From NCBI RefSeq assembly GCF_019599145.1, contig NZ_CP080647.1, positions 2,108,001-2,172,000 of the forward strand: DNA of 64,000 bases, read 5' to 3'. Below, one piece after another: positions 1 to 8,601 of the stretch. The position numbers and the translations under genes were made by a program. Under the pieces are notes generated by a model. The model was not told where the DNA came from, did not search any database, and saw nothing but the letters and a program-made list of their open reading frames with translations. The DNA is from Streptomyces akebiae (GTDB lineage Bacteria > Actinomycetota > Actinomycetes > Streptomycetales > Streptomycetaceae). Numbering within the stretch: the first letter of the stretch is position 1; each line of letters starts with the position of its first letter.

Positions 1-944
1 TCCCCTCCGTCCCCTCCGTCCTTCGCGTCCTTCACCGAGACCGTGGCCCAGCCGGCCGCGTTGCCCTTGAGGTACGCCGTGTCGATCTCCAGGGCGCGGA
101 TCTCGCACTGGGCGGCGAGGCGGTAGCGGATCCAGTCGTTGCCCTGGTCGCGGCGGCGCCGTGTCTCCCAGCACTCGTGCATCACCCGGGCGCGGCCGGG
201 CTGGATGGTGTTGGTGGCCGGCGAGTAGAAGAGGTTGGAGGCGTCCTCGGCCCGGCCGCCGTTCTCCAGGGCGACCACGTCGAAGGTGCCGAGAGCGGCG
301 AGCCAGGCCGGGTCCGGCACGACCTCGCCGTGCACCCGGAGGCGGGCGACACCGCCGTCGGGGTGCTGGTTCAGGCGGAGGTGGGTGAAGCGCTGCTCGA
401 CGGAGACGGCGAAGCCGTTGGCGGCGTGGCCGCCGACCGGGGTGCGCGGGACGAGCGTCGTCCACTTCACGTCGTCGGCGAGCAGGTCCTCCGGCGACGG
501 GGAACCGGCCACGCAGGCGCCCTCGACGGACACCGCCTGCGGGTAGTTGCCGCGGAAGTGGGCCGTGTCGACGACGATCCCCCGGATCACGCCGGGCGCG
601 CCGAGGCGGATCAGCGCCCAGTCGTGGTCCTCGGCCGTCGGCCAGGGGTGGTCGGCCGAGGCACCCCGGCGGCGGCGTGTCTCCCAGCCGTCCATGACCT
701 TGCCCTTGTGCCCGAAGTGCTCGGGGTCGAACTCGGCGCGCTCGGGCACCAGCAAATTCTCACGGTGGGCGAAGAACTCGTCGTTGGCGGCGATCACACC
801 GGCGCCGAGCCTGCGGTCGGCGAGGTCGGCGTACTGGGTGAAGGGGAAGTCGGCGGTGCGGTAGTCCGCGTACGGGTCGCCGCCGACGTAGGGCTTCGCG
901 TCGCCGGTGAAGCGGGCGGGCGGGAAGTGGTGCTGCGCCGTCAC
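1..944 (-). CDS. alc: Allantoicase, C-terminal end cut off by the window edge
   Basis: Hydrolyses allantoate to ureidoglycolate and urea in cytosolic purine breakdown. The frame is open from a GTG at 944 down to base 1, giving about 314 residues. It shows the two tandem modules of the family: the first carries a GWETRRRR motif and the second an ECWETRRRR motif, each followed by a D-W-[AI]-R strand and an ID/VDTA strand. A Gly/Asp-rich stretch sits just before the cut. It lies about 50 bp downstream of allantoinase on the same strand and probably shares its transcript. The start is a choice: GTG at 944 leads straight into the conserved N-terminus, and no ATG was found nearby. Identification rests on the repeated motifs and on the neighbours. 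Confidence 0.88.
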   Translation of the reverse strand, partial: MTAQHHFPPARFTGDAKPYVGGDPYADYRTADFPFTQYADLADRRLGAGVIAANDEFFAHRENLLVPERAEFDPEHFGHKGKVMDGWETRRRRGASADHPWPTAEDHDWALIRLGAPGVIRGIVVDTAHFRGNYPQAVSVEGACVAGSPSPEDLLADDVKWTTLVPRTPVGGHAANGFAVSVEQRFTHLRLNQHPDGGVARLRVHGEVVPDPAWLAALGTFDVVALENGGRAEDASNLFYSPATNTIQPGRARVMHECWETRRRRDQGNDWIRYRLAAQCEIRALEIDTAYLKGNAAGWATVSVKDAKDGGDGG

Positions 945-994
945 GATGATCAGGTCTGCCTTTCGGTTGTCGGGCCGCCGCGGGTGCGCGGTGA

Positions 995-2332
995 TCAGGG
1001 GATGCGGGTGAGGAGTTGTCCCTTCGGTGCGGTGAACTCGCCGTCCGCGACGATGCGTCGGCCGCGCAGCCAGGTGGACCGGACCACGCCGTACAGGGTC
1101 TTCCCCGCGTACGCGGTGACGTGGTTGCGGTGCTGGAGTGCGGCCGGGTCGACGGTGAAGGTCTCGTCGGGGGCGAGGACGGCGAAGTCGGCGTCGCGGC
1201 CCGGCTCGATGGCCCCCTTCCGGTCCAGCCCGACGAGGGCCGCCGTGCGGGTGGACATCCAGCGGACCACGTCCTCCAGGCCGTGGCCGCGCCTGCGGGC
1301 CTCCGTCCAGACGGCCGCGAGGCTCAGTTGCAGGCCGGAGATGCCGCCCCAGGCGGTGGCGAAGTCGTCGGTCTTGAGGTCGGCGGTCGAAGGGGAGTGG
1401 TCGGTGACCACACAGTCGATCGTGCCGTCCGCGAGGGCCTGCCACAGGAGGTCCTGGTTGGCGGACTCCCGGATGGGCGGGCAGCACTTGAACTCGCTCG
1501 CCCCGTCCGGGACTTCCTCGGCGGTGAGGGTGAGGTAGTGCGGGCAGGTCTCGACGGTGATCCGCACGCCCTCCCGCTTGGCCTCGGCGATCAGTGGGAG
1601 GGCGTCGCTGGAGGAGAGGTGGAGCACGTGGACACGCGCGTCGAGCCGCCGGGCCTGGGCCACGAGGGCCGCGATGGCGGTGTCCTCGGCGTCACGCGGG
1701 CGGGAGGCGAGGAAGTCGGCGTACCTGGGGCCGCCCCGCTGGGGAGCCGCGTCGAGGTGGTGGGGGTCCTCGGCGTGCACGATCAGCAGTCCGCCGAAGC
1801 CCGCGATCTCGGCGAGGGAGCGGGCGAGGCCGTCCTGGTCGAGGTGCGGGAACTCGTCGACACCGGACGGCGACAGGAACGCCTTGAAGCCGAAGACCCC
1901 GCTGTCGTGCAGCGGCCGCAGGTCCTTGACGTTGTCGGGCAGGGCGCCGCCCCAGAACCCGACGTCGACGTGGGCCTTGTCGGCTGCGACCTCGCGCTTC
2001 GTGCGGAGGTGGTCGACCGTGGTGGTCGGCGGGAGGGAGTTGAGGGGCATGTCGACGAGGGTGGTGATGCCTCCGGCCGCCGCCGCGCGGGTGGCGGTCC
2101 AGAAGCCCTCCCAGTGGGTGCGCCCGGGGTCGTTCACGTGGACGTGGGTGTCGACGAGGCCGGGCAGCAGGACGTCGTCGCCGAGGTCCTCCAGACGCGC
2201 GCCGGACGGTACGGCGGCGTCGTACGGGAGTACGGCCGTGATCCTGCCGTCGGCGACGGCGACCGCGGCGGGGCGCGATCCGTCGGGGGTGATGACGCGC
2301 GTCGAGCGCAACACCAGTTCAGCCTCGGACAC
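995..2332 (-). CDS. allB: Allantoinase
   Basis: Opens the hydantoin ring of allantoin to give allantoate. A cyclic amidohydrolase of about 445 residues, the usual length. The metal-binding H-V-H is at residues 63-65. A GFKAFLS segment carries the lysine expected to be carboxylated as bridging ligand. Further ligands are seen in [16 protein letters not shown] and VVTDHSPS. I start at GTG 2332, which has a purine-rich GAGAGGGG about 6 bases upstream; an in-frame ATG at 2362 would overlap the operator. It is divergent from the IclR gene across 273 bp that hold two operator pairs, and is followed by allantoicase. Expression is probably induced when AllR is released by allantoate or glyoxylate, as described for S. 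coelicolor. Confidence 0.95.
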   Translation of the reverse strand: MSEAELVLRSTRVITPDGSRPAAVAVADGRITAVLPYDAAVPSGARLEDLGDDVLLPGLVDTHVHVNDPGRTHWEGFWTATRAAAAGGITTLVDMPLNSLPPTTTVDHLRTKREVAADKAHVDVGFWGGALPDNVKDLRPLHDSGVFGFKAFLSPSGVDEFPHLDQDGLARSLAEIAGFGGLLIVHAEDPHHLDAAPQRGGPRYADFLASRPRDAEDTAIAALVAQARRLDARVHVLHLSSSDALPLIAEAKREGVRITVETCPHYLTLTAEEVPDGASEFKCCPPIRESANQDLLWQALADGTIDCVVTDHSPSTADLKTDDFATAWGGISGLQLSLAAVWTEARRRGHGLEDVVRWMSTRTAALVGLDRKGAIEPGRDADFAVLAPDETFTVDPAALQHRNHVTAYAGKTLYGVVRSTWLRGRRIVADGEFTAPKGQLLTRIP

Positions 2333-2362
2333 CGGGACCCCTCTCGCCGTACCGCTCTTCAC

Positions 2363-2397
2363 TTCCGCGTAACGGTATTTACTTCCACGTAACGGAA
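2363..2397. promoter_or_regulatory. AllR-type operator pair before allB
   Basis: A perfect TTCC-N7-GGAA at 2383-2397 and a weaker TTCC-N7-GGTA at 2363-2377, 20 bp apart, start 31 bp upstream of the allB start. The same strong-plus-weak layout recurs before allR, aceB, hyi and gcl. Binding by the IclR protein encoded at 2606 is inferred. Confidence 0.7.
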
Positions 2398-2414
2398 TTC
2401 AACGTTCTGTTGAA
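2398..2414. promoter_or_regulatory. Second palindrome, TTCAAC-N5-GTTGAA
   Basis: A perfect inverted repeat with 6-bp arms that abuts the allB operator. The core TCAAC-N5-GTTGA recurs at 31565-31579 upstream of the urate operon. It is unrelated in sequence to the TTCC-N7-GGAA box, so a second regulator may act here. The site is seen directly; its function is inferred. Confidence 0.4.
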
Positions 2415-2489
2415 GGAGTTTTCACCCCTCCTACCGCTCCGTCAAGAGCACACCCTCCACTCTGCCTCCGGTGCGCCCATACTGGATGT

Positions 2490-2525
2490 TTCCATAAGAC
2501 GGAATTATTATTCCGATCAGCAGAA
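2490..2525. promoter_or_regulatory. AllR-type operator pair before allR
   Basis: A perfect TTCC-N7-GGAA at 2490-2504 and a weaker TTCC-N7-AGAA at 2511-2525, 21 bp apart, lie 81-116 bp upstream of the IclR start. The position fits autorepression. The AT-rich stretch around it probably contains the allR promoter. Confidence 0.65.
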
Positions 2526-2605
2526 CTTAGTGACGTACGAGCGAGTAGTCAACGAACCGCCCGGTAGGCTGCGACCTCGCCCGCCATCTCGAAAGGACCG
2601 CGCCC

Positions 2606-3409
2606 GTGCCGACGTCCAGCGCCAGCGCCCACACGACCGACTCCGCCAAGTCGTCCTCCGGTGGTGTCCAGTCCCTCGAGCGCGCCTTCGACCTGCTGGA
2701 GCGGATGGCGGACGCCGGCGGCGAGGTGGGCCTCAGCGAGCTGTCCGTGAGCAGCGGACTGCCCCTGCCGACCATCCACCGGCTGATGCGGACGCTGGTC
2801 GTCTGCGGCTACGTACGCCAGCAGTCCAACCGGCGCTACGCCCTCGGCCCGCGCCTGATCCGCCTCGGCGAGTCCGCGTCCCGACTGCTCGGCACCTGGG
2901 CGCGACCGTACCTCGCGCGGCTCGTCGAGGAGACCGGCGAGACGGCGAACATGGCCCTGCTGGACGGCGACGAGATCGTCTACGTCGCCCAGGTGCCGTC
3001 CAAGCACTCGATGCGGATGTTCACCGAGGTGGGCCGCCGCGTACTCCCCCACTCCACCGGCGTCGGCAAGGCGCTCCTCGCCGACTTCCCGGCCGACGAG
3101 GTGCGCGCGCTGCTGGCCCGTACGGGCATGCCGGCCGCCACGGACAAGACGATCACCACACCCGAGGGCTTCCTGAGCGCCCTGGCGGACGTCCGCCGCC
3201 TCGGGTACGCCGTCGACGACAACGAGCAGGAGATCGGCGTCCGCTGCCTCGCCGTCTCCGTCCCCAACTCCCCCACCGCCGCGGCCATTTCGATCTCCGG
3301 CCCGGCCGGGCGCGTCACCGAGGCGGCGACCGAGCGGATCGTGCCGGTGCTGCAGCAGGTGGCGGTGGAACTGTCGGAGGCCCTCGCGAGTTCGGGCACG
3401 GGCGGCTGA
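2606..3409 (+). CDS. allR: IclR-family repressor of allantoin catabolism
   Basis: A 267-residue IclR-family regulator. An N-terminal winged helix-turn-helix (about residues 25-85) has the recognition segment around LPTIHRLMRTL. The C-terminal effector domain (about 95-260) has the conserved STGVGKALLA and the GI/EIGVRCLA-type motifs. The start is GTG 2606 with GAAAGGA about 8 bases upstream. It is divergent from allB-alc, as allR is in S. coelicolor, where AllR represses allantoin genes and is released by allantoate. The TTCC-N7-GGAA boxes next to it and at other purine and glyoxylate promoters in this window are the likely targets. Family is certain; the AllR assignment comes from context. 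Confidence 0.9.
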   Translation: MPTSSASAHTTDSAKSSSGGVQSLERAFDLLERMADAGGEVGLSELSVSSGLPLPTIHRLMRTLVVCGYVRQQSNRRYALGPRLIRLGESASRLLGTWARPYLARLVEETGETANMALLDGDEIVYVAQVPSKHSMRMFTEVGRRVLPHSTGVGKALLADFPADEVRALLARTGMPAATDKTITTPEGFLSALADVRRLGYAVDDNEQEIGVRCLAVSVPNSPTAAAISISGPAGRVTEAATERIVPVLQQVAVELSEALASSGTGG

Positions 3410-3565
3410 CGCACCGGACGAACGCGCGAAATCGGGGAACTCGGGGCGACGCAAGGCGGAATTCACGGGGTCGCGCCTCTCGGGGTCGCGACCCCATGGA
3501 CGACCGATGAACCACCCCCGGCGAATCACCTCGGGTGAATCACACCCGCGGGTCGGCCGATTCCT

Positions 3566-3853
3566 TCAGCGCCTCGGGGGCTCCCCGAACAATTCGACCG
3601 CCGTACGGACGTCCGCCAGCCCTTTCGCCAGCGCGCTCACGGACCCGATCGAACCCGCGATCAGCAACAGCGACCGCCGCAACCGCGGCACCTCCGGCAT
3701 CCCGGTGACGGCCATCGCCGCGAGCGCGGCCAGCTCGTCCTCCGCTATGCCCCGGTCGGGGAACTCCGCGGGATGCGCGGCCAGTTCACGACGCAGCCGG
3801 GACACGGCCGAGCTCAGCTCCGCCACTCTCGGATCCTCGTCACTGCCGGTCAC
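3566..3853 (-). CDS. DUF5955-like small conserved protein
   Basis: A 95-residue protein without signal peptide or membrane segment. It is rich in Leu, Ala and Arg, with a helical first half (residues 8-28) and a GSIGSVSAL turn near residue 70. It matches my memory of a Streptomyces-specific family (DUF5955) found beside allR. I start at GTG 3853; an upstream ATG at 3955 would add 34 unconserved residues. It is convergent with allR, so it is probably not in that transcript. No function can be assigned. Confidence 0.7.
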   Translation of the reverse strand: MTGSDEDPRVAELSSAVSRLRRELAAHPAEFPDRGIAEDELAALAAMAVTGMPEVPRLRRSLLLIAGSIGSVSALAKGLADVRTAVELFGEPPRR

Positions 3854-4117
3854 TGGCCTCTGCCCCAAGCTCCGCAACACAGCCCTCTCCCCCCTCGCCC
3901 ACGCCCTTGTGCACGAGTCGTGGCCGCGCGCCCCGGGCACGGCCGTCCACCCCATGGCGTCGGTCGGGCGCCGTGGGGTGGCGCGGGCCAGTAAACGCCA
4001 ATCAGTGTGGCGAGCGCCACCACGGGGACCGAAATTCAGTCCCCGGGCATCGCAAAGACGTCACCCGGCCCGTGGGGCTGCACGGGACACCCCGCCCGGT
4101 CGGGTATGCAGGGGGAC

Positions 4118-4759
4118 ATGACGCACCACCAGCCCCGGAAGAAGACGCCTGACGCGGCCCATCCGCCCGACGCGAGCGAGGTCGCAGGACTGCTGCTGGC
4201 CGCCGGCGGCGGACGGCGCCTCGGCGGCCGCCCCAAAGCCCTGCTCAGCCACCGCGGCCGCCCCCTGGTCGAACACGCGGTCGGCGTACTGCGGGCGGCC
4301 GGCTGCACGCGGATCCACGTGGTCCTCGGCGCCGAGTCCGCGACCGTACGCGCCCGCGCCGAACTGGCCGACTGCGTCCTGGTCGACAACCCGGACTGGG
4401 CCGAGGGCATGGGCTCGTCGCTGCGGGCCGGACTGGACTCACTGACGGGGACGGGCGCGAAAGCCGCCCTGGTGTCGCTGGTGGACCAGCCGGGCATCGG
4501 GCCGGAGGCGGTGGCCCGGGTCCTCGCCGCCCACCGATCGACCGGATCGCTCGCGGCGGCCGCGTACGACGGTGTGCGGGGCCATCCCGTCCTGTTCGGC
4601 GCCGACCACTGGCCCGGCATCGCCGCGACCGCCACCGGCGACCGAGGCGCGCGCGCCTATCTGCGGGCGCACGACGACACGATCACGCTCGTCGAGTGCG
4701 GGGACGTGGCGCGGCCCTACGACATCGACACCGAGGCCGACCTGGTCCACCTTGAGTGA
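4118..4759 (+). CDS. MobA-like NTP transferase, MocA/PucB type
   Basis: A 213-residue nucleotidyltransferase with the diagnostic LLLAAGGGRRLGG loop and GRPKALL that bind the NTP. A later VDQPGIGPE matches the (V/D)-D-Q-P motif of molybdenum cofactor cytidylyltransferases. Such proteins mature the cofactor of xanthine dehydrogenase-type enzymes, which would supply urate to the purine genes in this window. No dehydrogenase subunit is visible here, so that link is inferred. The start ATG at 4118 has a GGGGG ribosome site 7 bases upstream; ATG-like starts further upstream lack one. Other family members transfer different nucleotides, so the exact substrate is open. Confidence 0.75.
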   Translation: MTHHQPRKKTPDAAHPPDASEVAGLLLAAGGGRRLGGRPKALLSHRGRPLVEHAVGVLRAAGCTRIHVVLGAESATVRARAELADCVLVDNPDWAEGMGSSLRAGLDSLTGTGAKAALVSLVDQPGIGPEAVARVLAAHRSTGSLAAAAYDGVRGHPVLFGADHWPGIAATATGDRGARAYLRAHDDTITLVECGDVARPYDIDTEADLVHLE

Positions 4760-4825
4760 ACGGGGTGACACTCAGCGCCACCCTGCCTCGATGCGGAGAA
4801 TCTCGACATCAACAAAACATTGAAC

Positions 4826-4861
4826 TTCCACCATGAGGAAACTAGTATCCACTGCCCAGAA
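4826..4861. promoter_or_regulatory. AllR-type operator before malate synthase
   Basis: A perfect TTCC-N7-GGAA at 4826-4840, with a degenerate ATCC-N7-AGAA 21 bp downstream at 4847-4861, ends 86 bp before the aceB start. Its presence would couple malate synthase to allantoin breakdown. Binding is inferred from sequence only. Confidence 0.6.
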
Positions 4862-4946
4862 GCGCCCTACTCATCCAGGGGCGACCACAGCCCGACCCGG
4901 GTCGACTGACACCCGGTGCCACGCCCGCTGAAGGAAGTGACAGCTC

Positions 4947-6581
4947 ATGTCCGCACCAGCGCCGTCCCCGCTGGCCATCGTCGACGCCGAGCCCCTGCCC
5001 CGTCAGGACGAGGTCCTCACCCCCGCGGCCCTCGCCTTCGTGGCGGAGCTGCACCGCCGGTTCACCCCCCGGCGTGACGAGCTGCTGGCCCGCCGCGCGG
5101 AGCGGCGCGCCGAGATCGCCCGTACCTCCACGCTCGACTTCCTCCCGGAGACCGCCGCGATCCGCGCCGACGACTCCTGGAAGGTGGCCCCCTCCCCGGC
5201 CGCCCTGGACGACCGCCGTGTCGAGATCACCGGCCCCACCGACCGCAAGATGACGATCAACGCGCTGAACTCGGGGGCGAGGATCTGGCTCGCGGACTTC
5301 GAGGACGCCTCGGCGCCCACCTGGGAGAACGTGGTCCTCGGCCAGGTGAACATGGCCGACGCCTACACGCGGAACATCGACTTCACCGACGAGCGCACCG
5401 GCAAGTCCTACGCGCTGCGCCCGAACGAGGAGCTGGCGACGGTCGTCATGCGCCCGCGCGGCTGGCACCTCGACGAGCGCCATCTCGTGGACGCCGACGG
5501 CACCGCGGTGCCCGGCGCGCTGGTCGACTTCGGCCTGTACTTCTTCCACAACGCCCAGCGGCTGCTGGACCTCGGCAAGGGCCCGTACTTCTACCTCCCG
5601 AAGACGGAGTCGCACCTGGAGGCCCGCCTCTGGAACGAGGTGTTCGTCTTCGCGCAGGACCACGTCGGCATCCCGCAGGGCACCGTCCGCGCCACCGTCC
5701 TCATCGAGACGATCACGGCCGCGTACGAGATGGAGGAGATCCTCTACGAACTCCGCGACCACGCGTCGGGGCTGAACGCGGGCCGCTGGGACTATCTCTT
5801 CTCCATCGTGAAGAACTTCCGTGACGGCGGGGCCAAGTTCGTCCTCCCGGACCGCAACGCGGTGACGATGACCGCCCCGTTCATGCGGGCGTACACCGAA
5901 CTCCTCGTCCGCACCTGCCACAAGCGCGGCGCGCACGCGATCGGCGGCATGGCCGCGTTCATCCCGTCACGGCGCGACGAGGAAGTCAACAAGGTCGCGT
6001 TCGAGAAGGTCAAGGCCGACAAGGACCGCGAGGCGAACGACGGCTTCGACGGCTCCTGGGTGGCCCACCCCGACCTGGTCCCGATCGCCATGGCCTCCTT
6101 CGACGCCGTCCTCGGCGACAAGCCGAACCAGAAGGACCGCCTCCGCGAGGACGTCGACGTCAAGGCCGCCGATCTGATCGCCGTCGACTCCCTCGACGCC
6201 AGGCCGACGTACGCCGGACTCGTCAACGCCGTCCAGGTCGGCATCCGTTACATCGAGGCCTGGCTGCGGGGTCTCGGCGCCGTCGCCATCTTCAACCTGA
6301 TGGAGGACGCGGCCACCGCCGAGATCTCCCGCTCCCAGATCTGGCAGTGGATCAACGCGGGTGTCGAGTTCGAGCACGACGGAGACACGGTGAAGGCGAC
6401 CCCGGAGCTGGCCCGCGAGGTCGCCGCCCAGGAACTCGCCAACCTGCGGGCGGAGTTGGGCGAGGAGGCTTTCGCCGCCGGTCACTGGCAGCAGGCCCAC
6501 GACCTCCTGTTGGAGGTCGCCCTCGACGAGGACTACGTCGACTTCCTCACCCTGCCGGCGTACGAGCAGCTCAAGGGCTGA
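4947..6581 (+). CDS. aceB: Malate synthase A
   Basis: Condenses glyoxylate with acetyl-CoA to malate. It has 544 residues, the normal length for isoform A. The catalytic arginine lies in VVMRPRGWH (about residue 170). The family signature region runs through FYLPKTESHLEARLWNEVF, and LIETITAAYEMEEILYELR carries the metal-binding glutamate. The C-terminal ALDEDYVDFLTLPAYE supplies the catalytic aspartate region. ATG 4947 has GAAGGAAG about 8 bases upstream. No isocitrate lyase is nearby; the neighbours make glyoxylate from allantoin instead. A putative AllR operator precedes it, so it probably serves purine-derived glyoxylate as well as acetate growth. Confidence 0.96.
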   Translation: MSAPAPSPLAIVDAEPLPRQDEVLTPAALAFVAELHRRFTPRRDELLARRAERRAEIARTSTLDFLPETAAIRADDSWKVAPSPAALDDRRVEITGPTDRKMTINALNSGARIWLADFEDASAPTWENVVLGQVNMADAYTRNIDFTDERTGKSYALRPNEELATVVMRPRGWHLDERHLVDADGTAVPGALVDFGLYFFHNAQRLLDLGKGPYFYLPKTESHLEARLWNEVFVFAQDHVGIPQGTVRATVLIETITAAYEMEEILYELRDHASGLNAGRWDYLFSIVKNFRDGGAKFVLPDRNAVTMTAPFMRAYTELLVRTCHKRGAHAIGGMAAFIPSRRDEEVNKVAFEKVKADKDREANDGFDGSWVAHPDLVPIAMASFDAVLGDKPNQKDRLREDVDVKAADLIAVDSLDARPTYAGLVNAVQVGIRYIEAWLRGLGAVAIFNLMEDAATAEISRSQIWQWINAGVEFEHDGDTVKATPELAREVAAQELANLRAELGEEAFAAGHWQQAHDLLLEVALDEDYVDFLTLPAYEQLKG

Positions 6582-6591
6582 CCCGGCCGGC

Positions 6592-6888
6592 CTACTCCGG
6601 CCCCGCCTTGTGCGAGCTGTCCGAGTGGCCCAGGGACCGTCCCGGGGCCACTCGGTCGCGTACGGCCTGCTTGACGGCGGTGGGCTCGGGAAAGCCCTGG
6701 TCACGGCGGTCCCAGACGACCTCGTCGTTGACGCGGACGACGAAGACGCCACCCTTGCCGGGTTTGAGGGACAGCTCGGTCAGTTCGGTCTCGAAGGTCG
6801 TCAGCAGCTCCTGGGCCAGCCACGCGGCACGGGGCAGCCAACGGCACTGGGTGCAGTACTCGATCTCGACACGCTGTGTCTGCGTCAT
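6592..6888 (-). CDS. SelT/SelW/SelH (Rdx) family selenoprotein-like protein
   Basis: A 98-residue thioredoxin-fold protein. The EYCTQCRW motif near the N-terminus is the Rdx-family C-x-x-C, with cysteine in place of selenocysteine. The segment up to VFVVRVNDEVVWDR is typical of the family, followed by a polar, probably disordered tail. Its ATG overlaps the stop of the upstream HipA-like gene by 4 bases (ATGA), so the two are translationally coupled. A redox role is presumed from the family; no substrate is known from the sequence. Confidence 0.82.
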   Translation of the reverse strand: MTQTQRVEIEYCTQCRWLPRAAWLAQELLTTFETELTELSLKPGKGGVFVVRVNDEVVWDRRDQGFPEPTAVKQAVRDRVAPGRSLGHSDSSHKAGPE

Positions 6889-7799
6889 CCCAGGTGCACC
6901 GACCAATCCTGTTCCGCCGCCGGTTTGCCGTGCAGGTCGGGGACCCGTTTCAGCCAGTTCGGTCGGCCTCGTTGTGTCTTCGCCGCGCGGAGGACCTCCT
7001 CGGCGGCGAGTTCCTCCCGGGTGGGGAAGTCGGTGGGGAGCCAGGCGGCGGAGGCGCGCACGCGCGCGTGGAGGTAGCGCACATAGGCGTCGCGGACCTC
7101 GTCGGGCGAGGTGAAGCCGTCCTCGACGGGCAGCCAGCCGTCCGGGACCTCCGCGACGATCCGCCGCAGCAGGTCCTCGGTCACCTTCGGCGCGAGCTCG
7201 GCATCGGCCGCGCGCACGTCGGGGGCGTAGTGGCCGAGGGCGTGGTGACGGAAGTCGTACGCCTTCGTCGGGTCCGAGGCGTCCCATCGGTGGTGGAAGA
7301 CGAGGGCCGCGCCGTGGTCGATCAGCCAGAGGCGCGGGGGCGCGATGCCGAACGTGGGCCAGATCATGAGGTTCGAACTGTGCACGGTGCGGTCGACGTT
7401 GACCGTGAGGGCGTCGAGCCAGATGATCCGCCCGGCTTCGAGCGGGTCGACGGGGAACTCGTTCGCGACGTCCGGGGTGAAGTCGGCGGCGCCCGGCAGA
7501 TAGTCCATGCCGAGGTTGAGGCCGGCGCTCGCGGCGTGCAGTTCCCGCACCTCCTGGTGCGGCTCGCTTTCGGCGATCGCCGGGTCGAAGTGCGCGAGGA
7601 CCAGCTCCGGGAAGCGCAGGCCGAGCGCCCGCGCCAGCTCCCCGACGATCACCTCGGCGACCAACGCCTTGCGGCCCTGCGCCGAGCCGGTGAACTTGAC
7701 GACGTAGGTGCCCAGGTCATCGGCCTCGACGACACCGGGGACAGAGCCGCCGGCCCGCAGGGGGGCGACATAGCGGGTCGCGGTGACCTCTCTCAACAT
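6885..7799 (-). CDS. HipA-like kinase domain protein
   Basis: About 304 residues, resembling the stand-alone HipA-like family in actinobacteria. It has TYVVKFTG (ATP-binding strand with lysine), a LDALTVNVDRTVHSSN segment resembling the catalytic loop, and LWLIDHGAALVFH, resembling the metal-binding DHG. No HipB-like antitoxin gene flanks it, so a classical toxin-antitoxin role is not supported. The start is uncertain: ATG 7799 fits the family N-terminus, and an in-frame GTG lies at 7814. It is translationally coupled to the SelW-like gene downstream. Confidence 0.72.
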   Translation of the reverse strand: MLREVTATRYVAPLRAGGSVPGVVEADDLGTYVVKFTGSAQGRKALVAEVIVGELARALGLRFPELVLAHFDPAIAESEPHQEVRELHAASAGLNLGMDYLPGAADFTPDVANEFPVDPLEAGRIIWLDALTVNVDRTVHSSNLMIWPTFGIAPPRLWLIDHGAALVFHHRWDASDPTKAYDFRHHALGHYAPDVRAADAELAPKVTEDLLRRIVAEVPDGWLPVEDGFTSPDEVRDAYVRYLHARVRASAAWLPTDFPTREELAAEEVLRAAKTQRGRPNWLKRVPDLHGKPAAEQDWSVHLG

Positions 7800-8034
7800 C
7801 TTCCAGGGCCCCACAGCTCAGTTGCGTCGTCTTCCACGGCACGCTCCCTCCCGGCGCGGCCCTGCTTCTTCCGGCCTCCGGCACGAAGTGGACATGGTAA
7901 CGGAATCTCCGCGCCGCTCCCCATTTTTTTGCCGACGTTCGTTCCGGGCGAGCGGCAAGAAATGCCGCCGCCCGCCCGGCATTAATTCCGGTATGGACGC
8001 ACCGGAATCATTCAGACTTCGACGCGCGGAACAA

Positions 8035-8601
8035 TCACGGCTTCGGCGTGCAGCCGTTCTCGCTCTTGGTCTGGCATTCCACCCAGTGCATCGAGGAAGT
8101 GATTCCGGTCAGTGTCCCCACGTTCCCGACGAAGTACTGCTTGCCGTCGCCGCCCTCACGCCACTTCTCGATGAGGAACTTGCGGTATTCGACCATGGGT
8201 CGCGTGTACCCGCGCTTCTTGGGGTCGACGACCATCTTGTTGGTCACCTTGACGCCCTTGGTGACGCTCTTCGTCACCTCGTAGCCGGTCTTGGCCTCGA
8301 CCTTGGCGATGCCCCAGCTCACGCTGCCGTCGGCCTCGGCCTTCCGGGTCGACGAGCGCGTGGTGCTCCTGGTCACCGAGATCGACAGAGCGGCCTTGGC
8401 GGAGCTGCTGTTGTACTTGCTGCTCGTGGGGCCCGTCGCCTTGTAGGTGGGCGAGCCGTACTTCACCACCTTGTAGCAGGTGGAGGGCTGACAGGCCGCA
8501 GCGGCGGGAGTGGACATCGCCGGAATCATGGCGAGACTGCCGATGACAAGCGCGGCGCTCGTCGCCGTCGAGCCGAGGGCTCGCTTCATGGCCGTATTCA
8601 T
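8035..8601 (-). CDS. Small secreted protein, unknown function
   Basis: 188 residues. The N-terminus (Met-Asn, Lys-Arg, then a long Ala/Leu/Ile stretch ending in TPAAAA) is a clear Sec signal peptide, with cleavage probable before CQPST around residue 37. The mature protein of about 150 residues has four cysteines (CQPSTC, ECQ, NGC), so two disulfides are possible. It is rich in Ser, Thr and Lys and contains several KV-T repeats. Codon use is less GC-extreme than in the neighbours. ATG 8601 follows a GGGGA site 7 bases upstream. I do not recognise the family. Confidence 0.75.
   Translation of the reverse strand: MNTAMKRALGSTATSAALVIGSLAMIPAMSTPAAAACQPSTCYKVVKYGSPTYKATGPTSSKYNSSSAKAALSISVTRSTTRSSTRKAEADGSVSWGIAKVEAKTGYEVTKSVTKGVKVTNKMVVDPKKRGYTRPMVEYRKFLIEKWREGGDGKQYFVGNVGTLTGITSSMHWVECQTKSENGCTPKP

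Noticed and set aside
4809..4823. TCAAC-N5-ATTGA near aceB as a third copy of the second palindrome
   Set aside because: One arm has a mismatch, so I mention it as support only and do not list it as a site.
6885..7799. Classical HipBA toxin-antitoxin module
   Set aside because: There is no HipB-like HTH gene on either side.
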